This document shows, in pieces, positions 25,602-33,171 of a stretch of 64,000 nt of DNA. The stretch spans positions 51,336 to 115,335 of the forward strand of contig JAHBYZ010000011.1 in NCBI GenBank assembly GCA_019635695.1, written 5' to 3'. Origin of the DNA: Rhizobiaceae bacterium (GTDB lineage: Bacteria > Pseudomonadota > Alphaproteobacteria > Rhizobiales > Rhizobiaceae). The stretch's first letter is position 1; every line of letters begins with the position of its first letter. The translations under genes were made by a program, and so were the position numbers. Under the pieces are notes generated by a model. That model made no database searches. It saw nothing but the letters and a program-made list of their open reading frames with translations, and was not told the origin of the DNA.

Positions 25602-25693
25602 GATCTCCTCCGGATCATTGTTACTGCCGAACCTTAGCGCACGATCGCGCCCCGAACAACGAAGTGCTCCCCCGCCCGCCGCTCCCCGGCGAA

Positions 25694-25725
25694 ATCCTGT
25701 GCTCCCGGGCGGGCCCGAACAGGAT
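25694..25725 (-). terminator. Hairpin downstream of the first enolase-superfamily gene
   Basis: ATCCTGT and ACAGGAT form the base of a stem with a GC-rich inner part. On the minus strand it starts 8 nt after the stop codon and is followed by TTTC. It is a plausible terminator. Confidence 0.45.
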
Positions 25726-25733
25726 CAAGTGGC

Positions 25734-26978
25734 TCACCTCAGCGCGCCCTTCGCGCGATGATAGTCGAGCATCCAGGGCTCGCTGCCCCACGTCTTCAAC
25801 GGCGGGCGGCGCAGCAACTCTTCCTCGACTACATCGCAGCCCCAGCCGGCGCCATCGGGCATCACATAGCACCCGTCCTCGATCACCGGGATCGCGGTGT
25901 ACATCTGGTCGAACCAGGGCACCTCGTCGACGTCGAGCTCGAGGATGCGGAAATTCGGGATGGCGGCGCACATGTGGGCGCCCATGAGCGTGGACAGGAA
26001 GCCATGCGCGCTGTGTGCCGCAACATTGACGTCGTTGATGTCGGCGAGTTGGGCGAGCTTCATCGCCTCCGGCATACCCTGCCACTGGACGTCCACTATG
26101 GCGACGTCGACTGCGTTTGCCTGCAGGTAGGACTGGAAATTCTTCGCGCCATATATGGCCTCCAGCGACCCGATCGGTGTCGAGGTCGACTGGCGAATGG
26201 TCGCCAGCTGCCCCGGATTGTAGAAGTCGGTTTCCAGCCAGGTCAGGCCGAAGCGCTCCATGGTGCGCGCGATCCGGCGGACGCCTTCGGGGCGGAAATT
26301 GAAGTTCAGGTCGAGCAGGAGACCCGTTTCTCCGCCCGCGCCCTGCCTGAATGCGCTCATCAGGTCGACCAGCTGCGCCAGCATGCGGTCGTCCAGGTTG
26401 AGCTCCGGACCGCCCGCGTCGCCCGAAAAGCCCGGCCGGTACTGGTACGGAGCCTGTGCGTCGAAGAGCAGGATGTTTGTCTTCAGTGCCCGATAGCCGC
26501 GTTCGCGGACCTCGCGGCCCAGCGCGACGATGTCGTCAAGCGAGCGTATCGGCGGCACGGCGTTCTCGGACTCGAATACGGCGGCATGGCGGATGCGGTA
26601 GCTGCCGCAATGCGACCAGTAGACGGGAAGCCTGGTCCGCTGCGCCCCGCCGAGCAGAGCATAGACCGGCAAGCCGGCCGCCTTGCCCTTGATGTCGAGG
26701 CAGGCGTTGACGATGGCCGCGATCGCCTGCTGCGCGATGCCTCCTTCCGACATGCGACGGTTGGCGTAGAGGCGCGCCGCGATCGGACCGACGTCGCGCG
26801 GGTCGCGGCCGATCAGCCCGGCGGCCAGGATGCGAATGGTCATGGTCAGGCCCGGACCGGCCATGCCCTCGTGATATTCCGACCATCCGACGATCCCGGC
26901 GTCGGTGGTGACCTTGAGGAACGACATCACCCGCCAGCCGCCGTCCGCGTGCATGTCCTCGACTGCGACGATCTTCAT
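25734..26978 (-). CDS. Mandelate racemase/muconate lactonizing enzyme family protein (sugar-acid dehydratase-like)
   Basis: The 414-residue protein has the enolase-superfamily capping domain (residues 1-130) and a barrel with metal-ligand motifs Leu-Asp-Leu-Asn-Phe-Asn, Trp-Leu-Glu-Thr-Asp and Gly-Ser-Leu-Glu-Ala, then a His in Ala-Ala-His-Ser-Ala-His-Gly. The catalytic strand reads Leu-Lys-Thr-Asn, not the usual Lys-x-Lys. These enzymes abstract a proton next to a carboxylate, usually to dehydrate sugar acids. The start follows AGGAG at about 12 nt. It is divergent from the second enolase-superfamily gene, which it only distantly resembles. Confidence 0.85.
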   Translation of the reverse strand: MKIVAVEDMHADGGWRVMSFLKVTTDAGIVGWSEYHEGMAGPGLTMTIRILAAGLIGRDPRDVGPIAARLYANRRMSEGGIAQQAIAAIVNACLDIKGKAAGLPVYALLGGAQRTRLPVYWSHCGSYRIRHAAVFESENAVPPIRSLDDIVALGREVRERGYRALKTNILLFDAQAPYQYRPGFSGDAGGPELNLDDRMLAQLVDLMSAFRQGAGGETGLLLDLNFNFRPEGVRRIARTMERFGLTWLETDFYNPGQLATIRQSTSTPIGSLEAIYGAKNFQSYLQANAVDVAIVDVQWQGMPEAMKLAQLADINDVNVAAHSAHGFLSTLMGAHMCAAIPNFRILELDVDEVPWFDQMYTAIPVIEDGCYVMPDGAGWGCDVVEEELLRRPPLKTWGSEPWMLDYHRAKGALR

Positions 26979-27158
26979 CCGGGCGCGGCTCCTGCAGCGA
27001 TGACGGTCGGCCACCATACACGCGCGCGGGCGGGCGTTCGCTTGCGTCCGTGCCTTCGGCACTTGGGCCAAAGTGACAGCGGCGCGCGAAGGTCGTCACT
27101 GTCGGACAAGTACAGGCGTCACGGCCGGACCTCCGGCGGCCGGCGCCCGCATGCGAGA

Positions 27159-27198
27159 GTGCATGCGGCGGCGAACAGCGCATTGCCGCCGCATGCAC
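27159..27198. promoter_or_regulatory. 14-bp inverted repeat abutting the ribosome-binding site
   Basis: GTGCATGCGGCGGC (27159-27172) and its perfect reverse complement (27185-27198) are separated by 12 nt and end directly before the GGGGAG ribosome-binding site of the next gene. It could be a leader-RNA hairpin controlling translation or an operator. It is too close to the start codon to be an ordinary terminator of another gene. Confidence 0.5.
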
Positions 27199-27212
27199 GG
27201 GGAGTTCGGCAA

Positions 27213-28322
27213 ATGAAGATCACCGACGTCACGGTAACGCTCTTCGCGTGGGACACCATGCCGGCGATCAGCTACCAGGGCCTCGTCCGCAAGGCCGGCT
27301 TCCAGCACGACCAGGGTCTCGTCACGATCCATACGGACGAGGGCGTCGAGGGACACGCATTTCTCGGCAAGGGCGTCGATCCGGCCTCGTCCGATGCCGG
27401 CAACATCGTGAAATACCTCAAGCCTTTGCTGATCGGTCACGATCCGCTCGACCGCGAGATGCTGCACCAGGCGATTATGAAGCGGAACCGCGTCGCGACG
27501 ATCCGCGCCATCGGCGCCGTGGACACGGCGCTATGGGATCTGCAGGGCAAGATCGCCGGGCTGCCCATCTGGCAGATGCTCGGCGGCTATCGCCGGCGCA
27601 TACCGGCCTATGTCAGCTCGGACCACCTGCCGACCCCGCAGCACTACGCCGACGAGGCGGTCAAGTACAAGGAACTCGGATACGTCGCCTACAAAATCCA
27701 CCCGCCGTCGGAATGGCGCGCCGACATCAAGGTGTGCGAGGCCGTACGCAAGGCGGTCGGGGACGACTACATCCTCATGCTGGACTCGACCCAGGTCTAC
27801 AATTTCGAGGAGGCGCTCAAGGTCGGCCGCGCCATCGAGGCGATGGACTACTACTGGTTCGAGGATCCGTTGAAGGATCACGACATCTACAACTACGTGA
27901 AGCTGAAGCAGAAGCTCGACATTCCCATCATGGCGACCGAGCGTCCATCGGCGACCTTCGACGCCTACGCCATCTGGATCACCTCGCAGGCAACCGACTA
28001 TCTGCGCGGCGACGTGGCCATCAAGGGCGGCATCACCAACATGGTCAAGGCCGCGCACCTCGCCGAGGCGTTCTGCATGCGCTACGAGGTGCATGCCGGC
28101 GGCAACTCGCTGAACAATCTCGCGAATGTGCATGTGGAAATGGCAATACCCAACACCCAGTTCCACGAGATCCTGCTGCCCGCCGAAGCCGCCAGCTACG
28201 GTGTCATCAACGAGATTGCGGTGACCAGGGACGGTTACATAGAGGCGCCGACGGGACCCGGTCTGGGTGCAGAGATCGACTTCGACATGATCCGCAGCAA
28301 GCAGATCGCGGTGCTGCAGTGA
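27213..28322 (+). CDS. Mandelate racemase/muconate lactonizing enzyme family protein
   Basis: The 369-residue enolase-superfamily enzyme has the barrel motifs Tyr-Lys-Ile-His, Met-Leu-Asp-Ser (metal Asp), Trp-Phe-Glu-Asp-Pro (metal Glu), Thr-Glu-Arg-Pro (metal Glu), Arg-Gly-Asp-Val and Val-His-Ala-Gly-Gly. A dehydratase or racemase acting on a sugar acid or related hydroxy acid is likely. The ATG at 27213 has GGGGAG 8 nt upstream, right behind a 14-bp dyad. It is the first gene of an operon with the SnoaL-like and ThDP genes. Confidence 0.88.
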   Translation: MKITDVTVTLFAWDTMPAISYQGLVRKAGFQHDQGLVTIHTDEGVEGHAFLGKGVDPASSDAGNIVKYLKPLLIGHDPLDREMLHQAIMKRNRVATIRAIGAVDTALWDLQGKIAGLPIWQMLGGYRRRIPAYVSSDHLPTPQHYADEAVKYKELGYVAYKIHPPSEWRADIKVCEAVRKAVGDDYILMLDSTQVYNFEEALKVGRAIEAMDYYWFEDPLKDHDIYNYVKLKQKLDIPIMATERPSATFDAYAIWITSQATDYLRGDVAIKGGITNMVKAAHLAEAFCMRYEVHAGGNSLNNLANVHVEMAIPNTQFHEILLPAEAASYGVINEIAVTRDGYIEAPTGPGLGAEIDFDMIRSKQIAVLQ

Positions 28323-28750
28323 GCGGCGCCACGAATGAGCTTGCCGCGGTCGCCTGCCAGCAGGCGATCGCCCGCATGACCCACTGCTTCGACGCTGGCG
28401 ATTTCGATGCGGGCCTCGCACTGTACCACGAAGACGCGGTCTGGCACCGGCCGGACGGCGTCCTGCGCGGCCGCGATGCGATTGCCGGCTACTATCACGG
28501 TCGCCCGAAGAATGCGGTCATCTGCCACGTCGTCACGAACCTCTCGGTCGTGTTCGATGGTCCGGGCAAGGCAGTCTGCACCTACTATTCGATGGGATTC
28601 CGCACCGTGACCGAGGGAGCACCGGTGCTGCCCGTCGCAATGGGTGGACCGGGTGTGATCTGGCGTTACCACGACACGCTGCTATCGACCCGCGACGGAT
28701 GGCGCGTGACCGAACGCAGGGCCGACCGCATACTGGAAGTCGGCGCCTGA
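28319..28750 (+). CDS. SnoaL-like/NTF2-fold protein
   Basis: The 143-residue protein has the cone-shaped NTF2 fold pattern: helical N-terminus, then Leu-Tyr-His-Glu-Asp-Ala-Val-Trp-His, Gly-Arg-Asp-Ala-Ile-Ala-Gly-Tyr-Tyr, and a C-terminal strand with Gly-Trp-Arg-Val-Thr-Glu-Arg. Such proteins isomerise or hydrate polyketide-like or cyclic substrates, or only bind them. The start is a GTG that overlaps the preceding stop (GTGA), so it is translationally coupled to the enolase-superfamily gene. Its role in the pathway is unknown. Confidence 0.75.
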   Translation: MSGATNELAAVACQQAIARMTHCFDAGDFDAGLALYHEDAVWHRPDGVLRGRDAIAGYYHGRPKNAVICHVVTNLSVVFDGPGKAVCTYYSMGFRTVTEGAPVLPVAMGGPGVIWRYHDTLLSTRDGWRVTERRADRILEVGA

Positions 28751-28802
28751 GCGATCGTACGGCCCCTCGCGCCGAAAGCGGAACGACCAGAGGACGAGCG
28801 GC

Positions 28803-30428
28803 ATGAAATTCTACGAAGCGGCGGCCAGGTGCCTGAAGGACCTTGGCGTCGACACTATGTTTGGCCTGATCGGCGACGCCAACCTGTATTTCGCTGACAG
28901 CTTCATCCGCGACCAGGGCGGCCGCTACGTCTCAGCCGCCCACGAGGCGGGAGCGGTGCTGATGGCGCTGGGCTATGCGCAGGTGACCGGCAATGTCGGC
29001 GTGGCGACGGTCACGCACGGTCCGGGCGTGACCAACTCGATCTCCGCGCTGATCGAAGGCACCAAAGGCACGATTCCGATGGTGCTGATCTGCGGCGACA
29101 CGGCCGCGATCGACCGCGACAACTTCCAGAATGTCCCGCAGCGCGAACATATCCTCGCGACTGGCGCCGGCTTCGAGCAACTGCGCGCGCCGACGACGCT
29201 GGCGGAGGACATGGCACTGGCGTTCCGGCGCGCATGCGTGGAACGCCGGCCGATAGCGCTCAACGTGCCCTCGGACTTCATGTGGCAGGACGTCGACTAC
29301 GTCCCGGCTCCGGTCTTTCTTGCCGAGAACCGCGGCCTGGTTCCCGCCAGCGACGATCTCGACAATGCAGCGGGGATCATCGCGGCGGCACGGCGGCCGG
29401 TGGTGCTCGCCGGGCGCGGCGCCATCGACGACCGGTCGCGCGCAGCCCTGCTGCGTCTCGCCGAACGCATCGGCGCCCCTGTCGCCACGACGCTGAAGGC
29501 CCGGGGGCTCTTCCGGGGCGAGGACTTCGACCTCGGCGTCATGGGCACGCTCTCCACGGATGCGGCTAACGAGGTGATCATGGAAGCCGACTGCATCGTC
29601 GCCTTCGGCGCCGGGCTGAACAAATACACCATGGGGCACGGCGGTTTCCGCAAGGACAAGCGGCTGGTTCAGGTGAATCTGGAACAGGGCGAGGTCGGGC
29701 GCACGCAGCATGTCGACGCTGGCCTTGTCGGCGATCCGGCCCTGACTGCCGACCGCATCGTCGAGCTGCTCGACATGGCCGAGATCGAGCCGTCCGGCTT
29801 CCGCACCGACCTGATGAAGGCCAACCTCGCGTCGGCTTCCATCGCACCAGAGCTCACAAAGGAACGCGCGGCCGGCACCGTCGACATCCGCGCCGCCCTG
29901 ATCGCGGTGGACGCCGCGTTGCCCGCCGATCGCGTGGTTATCCACGACGGCGGCCGCTTCATGGTGGAAGGCTGGAAAGCGGTGAGGGCGCCCGCTCCGC
30001 GCAGCTATGTACATACAGTCAATTCGGCCGCGATCGGCCACGGCATGGGTGAAGCCATCGGCGCGGCCGTGGCCGCCGCAGGCCGACCTGCCGTGTTGAT
30101 CGCGGGCGATGGCGGCTTCATGCTCGGCGGTTGGGCCGATTTCCAGACCGCCGTGCGCGAGAAGCTCGATCTCGTCATCGTCATCTGCAATGACGGCGGC
30201 TACGGAGCGGAGTTCATCCAGTTCCGACGCAAGGGAATGGATCCTGCGCTCTCGCTGTTCGGCTGGGCCGACTTCGCGCCGATTGCCGTTGCGATGGGCG
30301 GCGAAGGCGTGACCGTAAGGTCGGCCGATGACCTGTCGGCGATGACCGCCGCCATCAACAAGCGCGTCGGCCCACTGCTGATCGATCTCAAACTCGATCC
30401 CGAGAGCCTTTCGGCGATCACCCTCTAG
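28803..30428 (+). CDS. Thiamine diphosphate-binding enzyme (acetolactate synthase/benzoylformate decarboxylase superfamily)
   Basis: The 541-residue protein has the three-domain ThDP layout. The catalytic Glu is Glu48 in Ala-His-Glu-Ala-Gly, and the ThDP/Mg motif near residue 437 runs from Gly-Asp-Gly-Gly-Phe to Cys-Asn-Asp-Gly-Gly about 27 residues on. It decarboxylates or ligates a 2-oxo acid, which would suit the product of an upstream dehydratase. No FAD-specific or valine-sensitive small subunit gene is nearby, so it is unlikely to be the biosynthetic IlvB. It lies 52 nt after the SnoaL-like gene. Confidence 0.87.
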   Translation: MKFYEAAARCLKDLGVDTMFGLIGDANLYFADSFIRDQGGRYVSAAHEAGAVLMALGYAQVTGNVGVATVTHGPGVTNSISALIEGTKGTIPMVLICGDTAAIDRDNFQNVPQREHILATGAGFEQLRAPTTLAEDMALAFRRACVERRPIALNVPSDFMWQDVDYVPAPVFLAENRGLVPASDDLDNAAGIIAAARRPVVLAGRGAIDDRSRAALLRLAERIGAPVATTLKARGLFRGEDFDLGVMGTLSTDAANEVIMEADCIVAFGAGLNKYTMGHGGFRKDKRLVQVNLEQGEVGRTQHVDAGLVGDPALTADRIVELLDMAEIEPSGFRTDLMKANLASASIAPELTKERAAGTVDIRAALIAVDAALPADRVVIHDGGRFMVEGWKAVRAPAPRSYVHTVNSAAIGHGMGEAIGAAVAAAGRPAVLIAGDGGFMLGGWADFQTAVREKLDLVIVICNDGGYGAEFIQFRRKGMDPALSLFGWADFAPIAVAMGGEGVTVRSADDLSAMTAAINKRVGPLLIDLKLDPESLSAITL

Positions 30429-30449
30429 ACCTCACAGGCAAGCTGAAAC

Positions 30450-31070
30450 ATGGGCGCATCCATCGACTATTATTTCATCAGCGCCTCGCCTTTCGCCTAT
30501 CTCGGTCATCAGGCCTTCCATTCGATCGCCGCGCGCCGCGGCACGACGATTCGCTACCGGCCGATGAAGATGCTGGAGGTGTGGGAGGTTTCCGGCTCCG
30601 TACCGGTCGCGCAGCGAAGTCCGACGCGCCAGCGCTACCGCGCAATCGAGCTGCAGCGGCTGGCTGAGTTCCGAGACCTGCGGCTGAACCTGTCCCCGAA
30701 GCACGTGCCGGTCGACCCGACTCTGGCGGATCGTACGGTGATTGCGCTGGTCGAGGCAGGCGCCGATCCCGCCGGCTTCTTGTGGCAGGTGCACCAGGGC
30801 GTCTGGGCCCTCGACCATGACATTGCGGATCGCAAGACGCTGGCGACATATCTCTCCGAGGAGGGCCATGACGCCGAGGCCGCTCTGACCTTCGCCGAAA
30901 GCCCTGCGGCCGCAGCGATCCACGACGCCAACACGAAGGACGCGATCGCCGCTGACGTCATCGGTGCACCGGCCTACGTGCTGAACGGCGAGCCGTTCTG
31001 GGGGCAGGACCGCCTCGATCATCTCGATTACGCGCTTGCCAGCGCCAGGCCACCATTTCGTCCGCAGTGA
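30450..31070 (+). CDS. 2-hydroxychromene-2-carboxylate isomerase-like protein (DsbA fold)
   Basis: The 206-residue protein matches the HCCA isomerase/GST-kappa group. It opens with Tyr-Tyr-Phe-Ile-Ser-Ala-Ser-Pro-Phe-Ala-Tyr, where a Ser replaces the CxxC of DsbA, and ends with Gly-Ala-Pro-Ala-Tyr-Val-Leu-Asn-Gly-Glu-Pro-Phe-Trp-Gly-Gln-Asp-Arg. Known members use glutathione to isomerise aromatic degradation intermediates. Here it follows a ThDP enzyme by 21 nt and is probably co-transcribed; no other aromatic-ring genes are seen, so its substrate may differ. Confidence 0.87.
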   Translation: MGASIDYYFISASPFAYLGHQAFHSIAARRGTTIRYRPMKMLEVWEVSGSVPVAQRSPTRQRYRAIELQRLAEFRDLRLNLSPKHVPVDPTLADRTVIALVEAGADPAGFLWQVHQGVWALDHDIADRKTLATYLSEEGHDAEAALTFAESPAAAAIHDANTKDAIAADVIGAPAYVLNGEPFWGQDRLDHLDYALASARPPFRPQ

Positions 31071-31188
31071 CAGGGTTGCGGCGTCGGCGCGTCGCATTCC
31101 GCGTCCTCTGGCAATGCCGAACTTTGGTCTCACTGATGACTCAACGTGCGGGGCGTTACCCAGCTACCGTCGTCGGATACCGGCAAAC

Positions 31189-32085
31189 ATGACCGATTTC
31201 GCAGACTACCCGATTGACCTTTCCACGAAACCGCTGGTCCGCGCCTTCTTTGACGCGCCGACAAATACGGCGAGCTATGTGGTGAAAGACCCCGGCTCCT
31301 CGGCCTGTGCGGTCTTCGATTCGGTCATGGACTTCGACTATGCCGCCGGCCGCATAGCACACCATTCGGCCGACGCGATCATCGCCTACATTCAGACCAG
31401 CGGGCTGAATCTCGAATGGCTGATCGAGACCCACGTCCACGCCGACCACCTGTCGGGGGCGCCCTACATCCAGGGCAAGCTCGGAGGCCGCATCGGTATC
31501 GGCGAGAACATCACCGTCGTGCAGGAGACCTTCGGCAAGATCTTCAACGAAGGCACGGAGTTTCAGCGCGACGGCTCGCAGTTCGACCGCCTGTTCAAGG
31601 ATGGAGACAGCTACACGATCGGCACCATGAAGGCACTGGTCCTGCATACGCCCGGCCACACGCCGGCCTGCATGACCCATGTGATCGGCGATGCGGCCTT
31701 CGTCGGCGACACGCTGTTCATGCCGGACGGCGGTTCGGCGCGCGCCGATTTCCCCGGCGGCGACGCGCGCACGCTCTACCGCTCCATCCAACGGGTGCTT
31801 TCGCTGCCCGCGCAGACCCGGCTGTTCATGTGTCACGACTACGGCCCGAACGGGCGCGAGATTCGCTGGGAAACGACCGTCGCCGAGCAGCGCGCCCACA
31901 ACATTCACGTCCGCGACGGCATCGGCGAGGACGAATTCGTCCGCGTGCGCGAGGCGCGCGACAAGACGCTCGCTATGCCGCGGCTGATCATTCCGTCGCT
32001 GCAGGTGAACATGAAGGGCGGAGAGCTGCCGGCTCCCGACGAAACCGGCAAGCGCTTCCTGAAAGTCCCGATCGACGGGTTATGA
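31189..32085 (+). CDS. MBL-fold hydrolase, persulfide dioxygenase (ETHE1/Blh)-like
   Basis: The 298-residue protein has the metallo-beta-lactamase motif Thr-His-Val-His-Ala-Asp-His near residue 82, then His-Thr-Pro-Gly-His, Gly-Asp-Thr-Leu-Phe and Cys-His-Asp-Tyr-Gly-Pro. The last, with the Ala-Arg-Ala-Asp-Phe-Pro-Gly-Gly-Asp segment, is typical of ETHE1/Blh proteins that oxidise glutathione persulfide to sulfite. A 118-nt gap separates it from the HCCA-isomerase gene, so it may have its own promoter. It is the second sulfur-linked gene of the window, but the other lies about 18 kb away and I do not claim they work together. Confidence 0.85.
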   Translation: MTDFADYPIDLSTKPLVRAFFDAPTNTASYVVKDPGSSACAVFDSVMDFDYAAGRIAHHSADAIIAYIQTSGLNLEWLIETHVHADHLSGAPYIQGKLGGRIGIGENITVVQETFGKIFNEGTEFQRDGSQFDRLFKDGDSYTIGTMKALVLHTPGHTPACMTHVIGDAAFVGDTLFMPDGGSARADFPGGDARTLYRSIQRVLSLPAQTRLFMCHDYGPNGREIRWETTVAEQRAHNIHVRDGIGEDEFVRVREARDKTLAMPRLIIPSLQVNMKGGELPAPDETGKRFLKVPIDGL

Positions 32086-32109
32086 GCGGCCCCTGAAACA
32101 GTCGCCCGT

Positions 32110-32634
32110 TCAGACGTAGCCTGCGGCCTTGTGAGGCCCCTGCGCGGAGCGGTAGACAAGCAGCTTCCTGTCGTACCGGCACACCTCATGCCCACCGCGT
32201 GCGACGCCGCGCGTGGCGATGTGCAGCACGCCCTGATCGGGCCGCGACTTCGACTCGCGCTTGTCGAGGATTCGGGACTCGGCGAACACCATGTCCCCGT
32301 CGCGGATCGGGTTCTCGAACACGACGTTTTCCCAGGCGAGGTTCGCCACCACCCGGCCGAATGCCCGCGTCGTCGTCGCGGCGAAGGCTCCGACCAGCCA
32401 GGACTGCGAGATAGCCGCCTGCCCGCCGCCCGCGTAAGCTGCGACGACCGGGTCCATCAGGACCGGCGCGTGGTCGCCTGCGAGAGCCGCACGGTAGCGC
32501 GCCTCGACCCACGAAAACATGAAGCCCGGACGGTGCTCGATCACCAGGCCCGGCTGAACGTCGTCGAACTCCACGCCCAGCGTCTCGACATATTCGTTCT
32601 CGCCGATGGCGATATGCGAAAGGTATTTTGCCAT
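32110..32634 (-). CDS. MaoC-family dehydratase (second copy in operon)
   Basis: The 174-residue hot-dog-fold protein belongs to the MaoC enoyl-CoA hydratase family, with a Pro-Gly-Leu-Val-Ile-Glu-His-Arg-Pro-Gly segment like that of its neighbour and an Ala-Ile-Ser-Gln-Ser-Trp helix region. It is the last gene of the TRAP/CitE operon, 9 nt after the other MaoC gene. Tandem MaoC genes can encode a heterodimer in which one subunit is catalytic. In context it would hydrate an unsaturated dicarboxyl-CoA such as itaconyl- or mesaconyl-CoA. Confidence 0.82.
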   Translation of the reverse strand: MAKYLSHIAIGENEYVETLGVEFDDVQPGLVIEHRPGFMFSWVEARYRAALAGDHAPVLMDPVVAAYAGGGQAAISQSWLVGAFAATTTRAFGRVVANLAWENVVFENPIRDGDMVFAESRILDKRESKSRPDQGVLHIATRGVARGGHEVCRYDRKLLVYRSAQGPHKAAGYV

Positions 32635-32643
32635 CGTCCTCTC

Positions 32644-33168
32644 CTAGTATCCCAGCGCTTCGAACGGACCGCGATCGCGCCGGTATAGCGCCTGCGTGTA
32701 GGTGACGACGGCGACCGTCGTCTCGCCGCGGGTCACCGTGGCCTCGCAATCCAGCATGCCGCATTCCGGGTCTGACGCGTCGTCTGCGGTGGATAGAATC
32801 TTCGTTTGCGAAAAGAGCGTGTCGCCGGCGTACACCGGCGCCGTAAGGCGGATCGACGAGAAGCCGCCGATGTGTTTGCGCCGGCCGAAGGTCTTCCACC
32901 CCATGCCCACGGCGCGCTGGAGCGTGAGCGTGCTGACGACGAGCGGTCTGCCGAATTCGGTCTTCGACGCATAGTGTTCGTCATAGTGCACCGCGGCCTG
33001 GTTCAGCGTGACCAAGGCTTCGTTGGCGTTGTCGGTCTGGTAGACGGTGATGCCGGGCCGATGATGGAATATCTGGCCGGGAGCGAAATCCTCGAAGGCG
33101 AGCCCGACCGATTCCCTGATCCTGTTTTCACCAACGCCCCTGAAAGCTGCGAACACAATAGGCTCCAT
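32644..33168 (-). CDS. MaoC-family dehydratase (first copy in operon)
   Basis: The 174-residue MaoC hot-dog protein has Phe-Ala-Pro-Gly-Gln-Ile-Phe-His-His-Arg-Pro-Gly, His-Tyr-Asp-Glu-His-Tyr-Ala (candidate catalytic Asp/His) and Gly-Asp-Thr-Leu-Phe-Ser-Gln-Thr-Lys-Ile. This arrangement is like mesaconyl-/itaconyl-CoA hydratases. It starts 3 nt after the CitE-like gene stop. The His-Tyr-Asp-Glu-His site is absent from the downstream copy, which supports a catalytic plus non-catalytic pair. Confidence 0.84.
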   Translation of the reverse strand: MEPIVFAAFRGVGENRIRESVGLAFEDFAPGQIFHHRPGITVYQTDNANEALVTLNQAAVHYDEHYASKTEFGRPLVVSTLTLQRAVGMGWKTFGRRKHIGGFSSIRLTAPVYAGDTLFSQTKILSTADDASDPECGMLDCEATVTRGETTVAVVTYTQALYRRDRGPFEALGY

Positions 33169-33171
33169 GTT

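Noticed and set aside
25758..27212. Long plus-strand extension joined in frame to the second enolase-superfamily gene
   Set aside because: The extension is antisense to the first enolase-superfamily gene; the true start is at 27213 with a ribosome-binding site, and the extension lacks homology.
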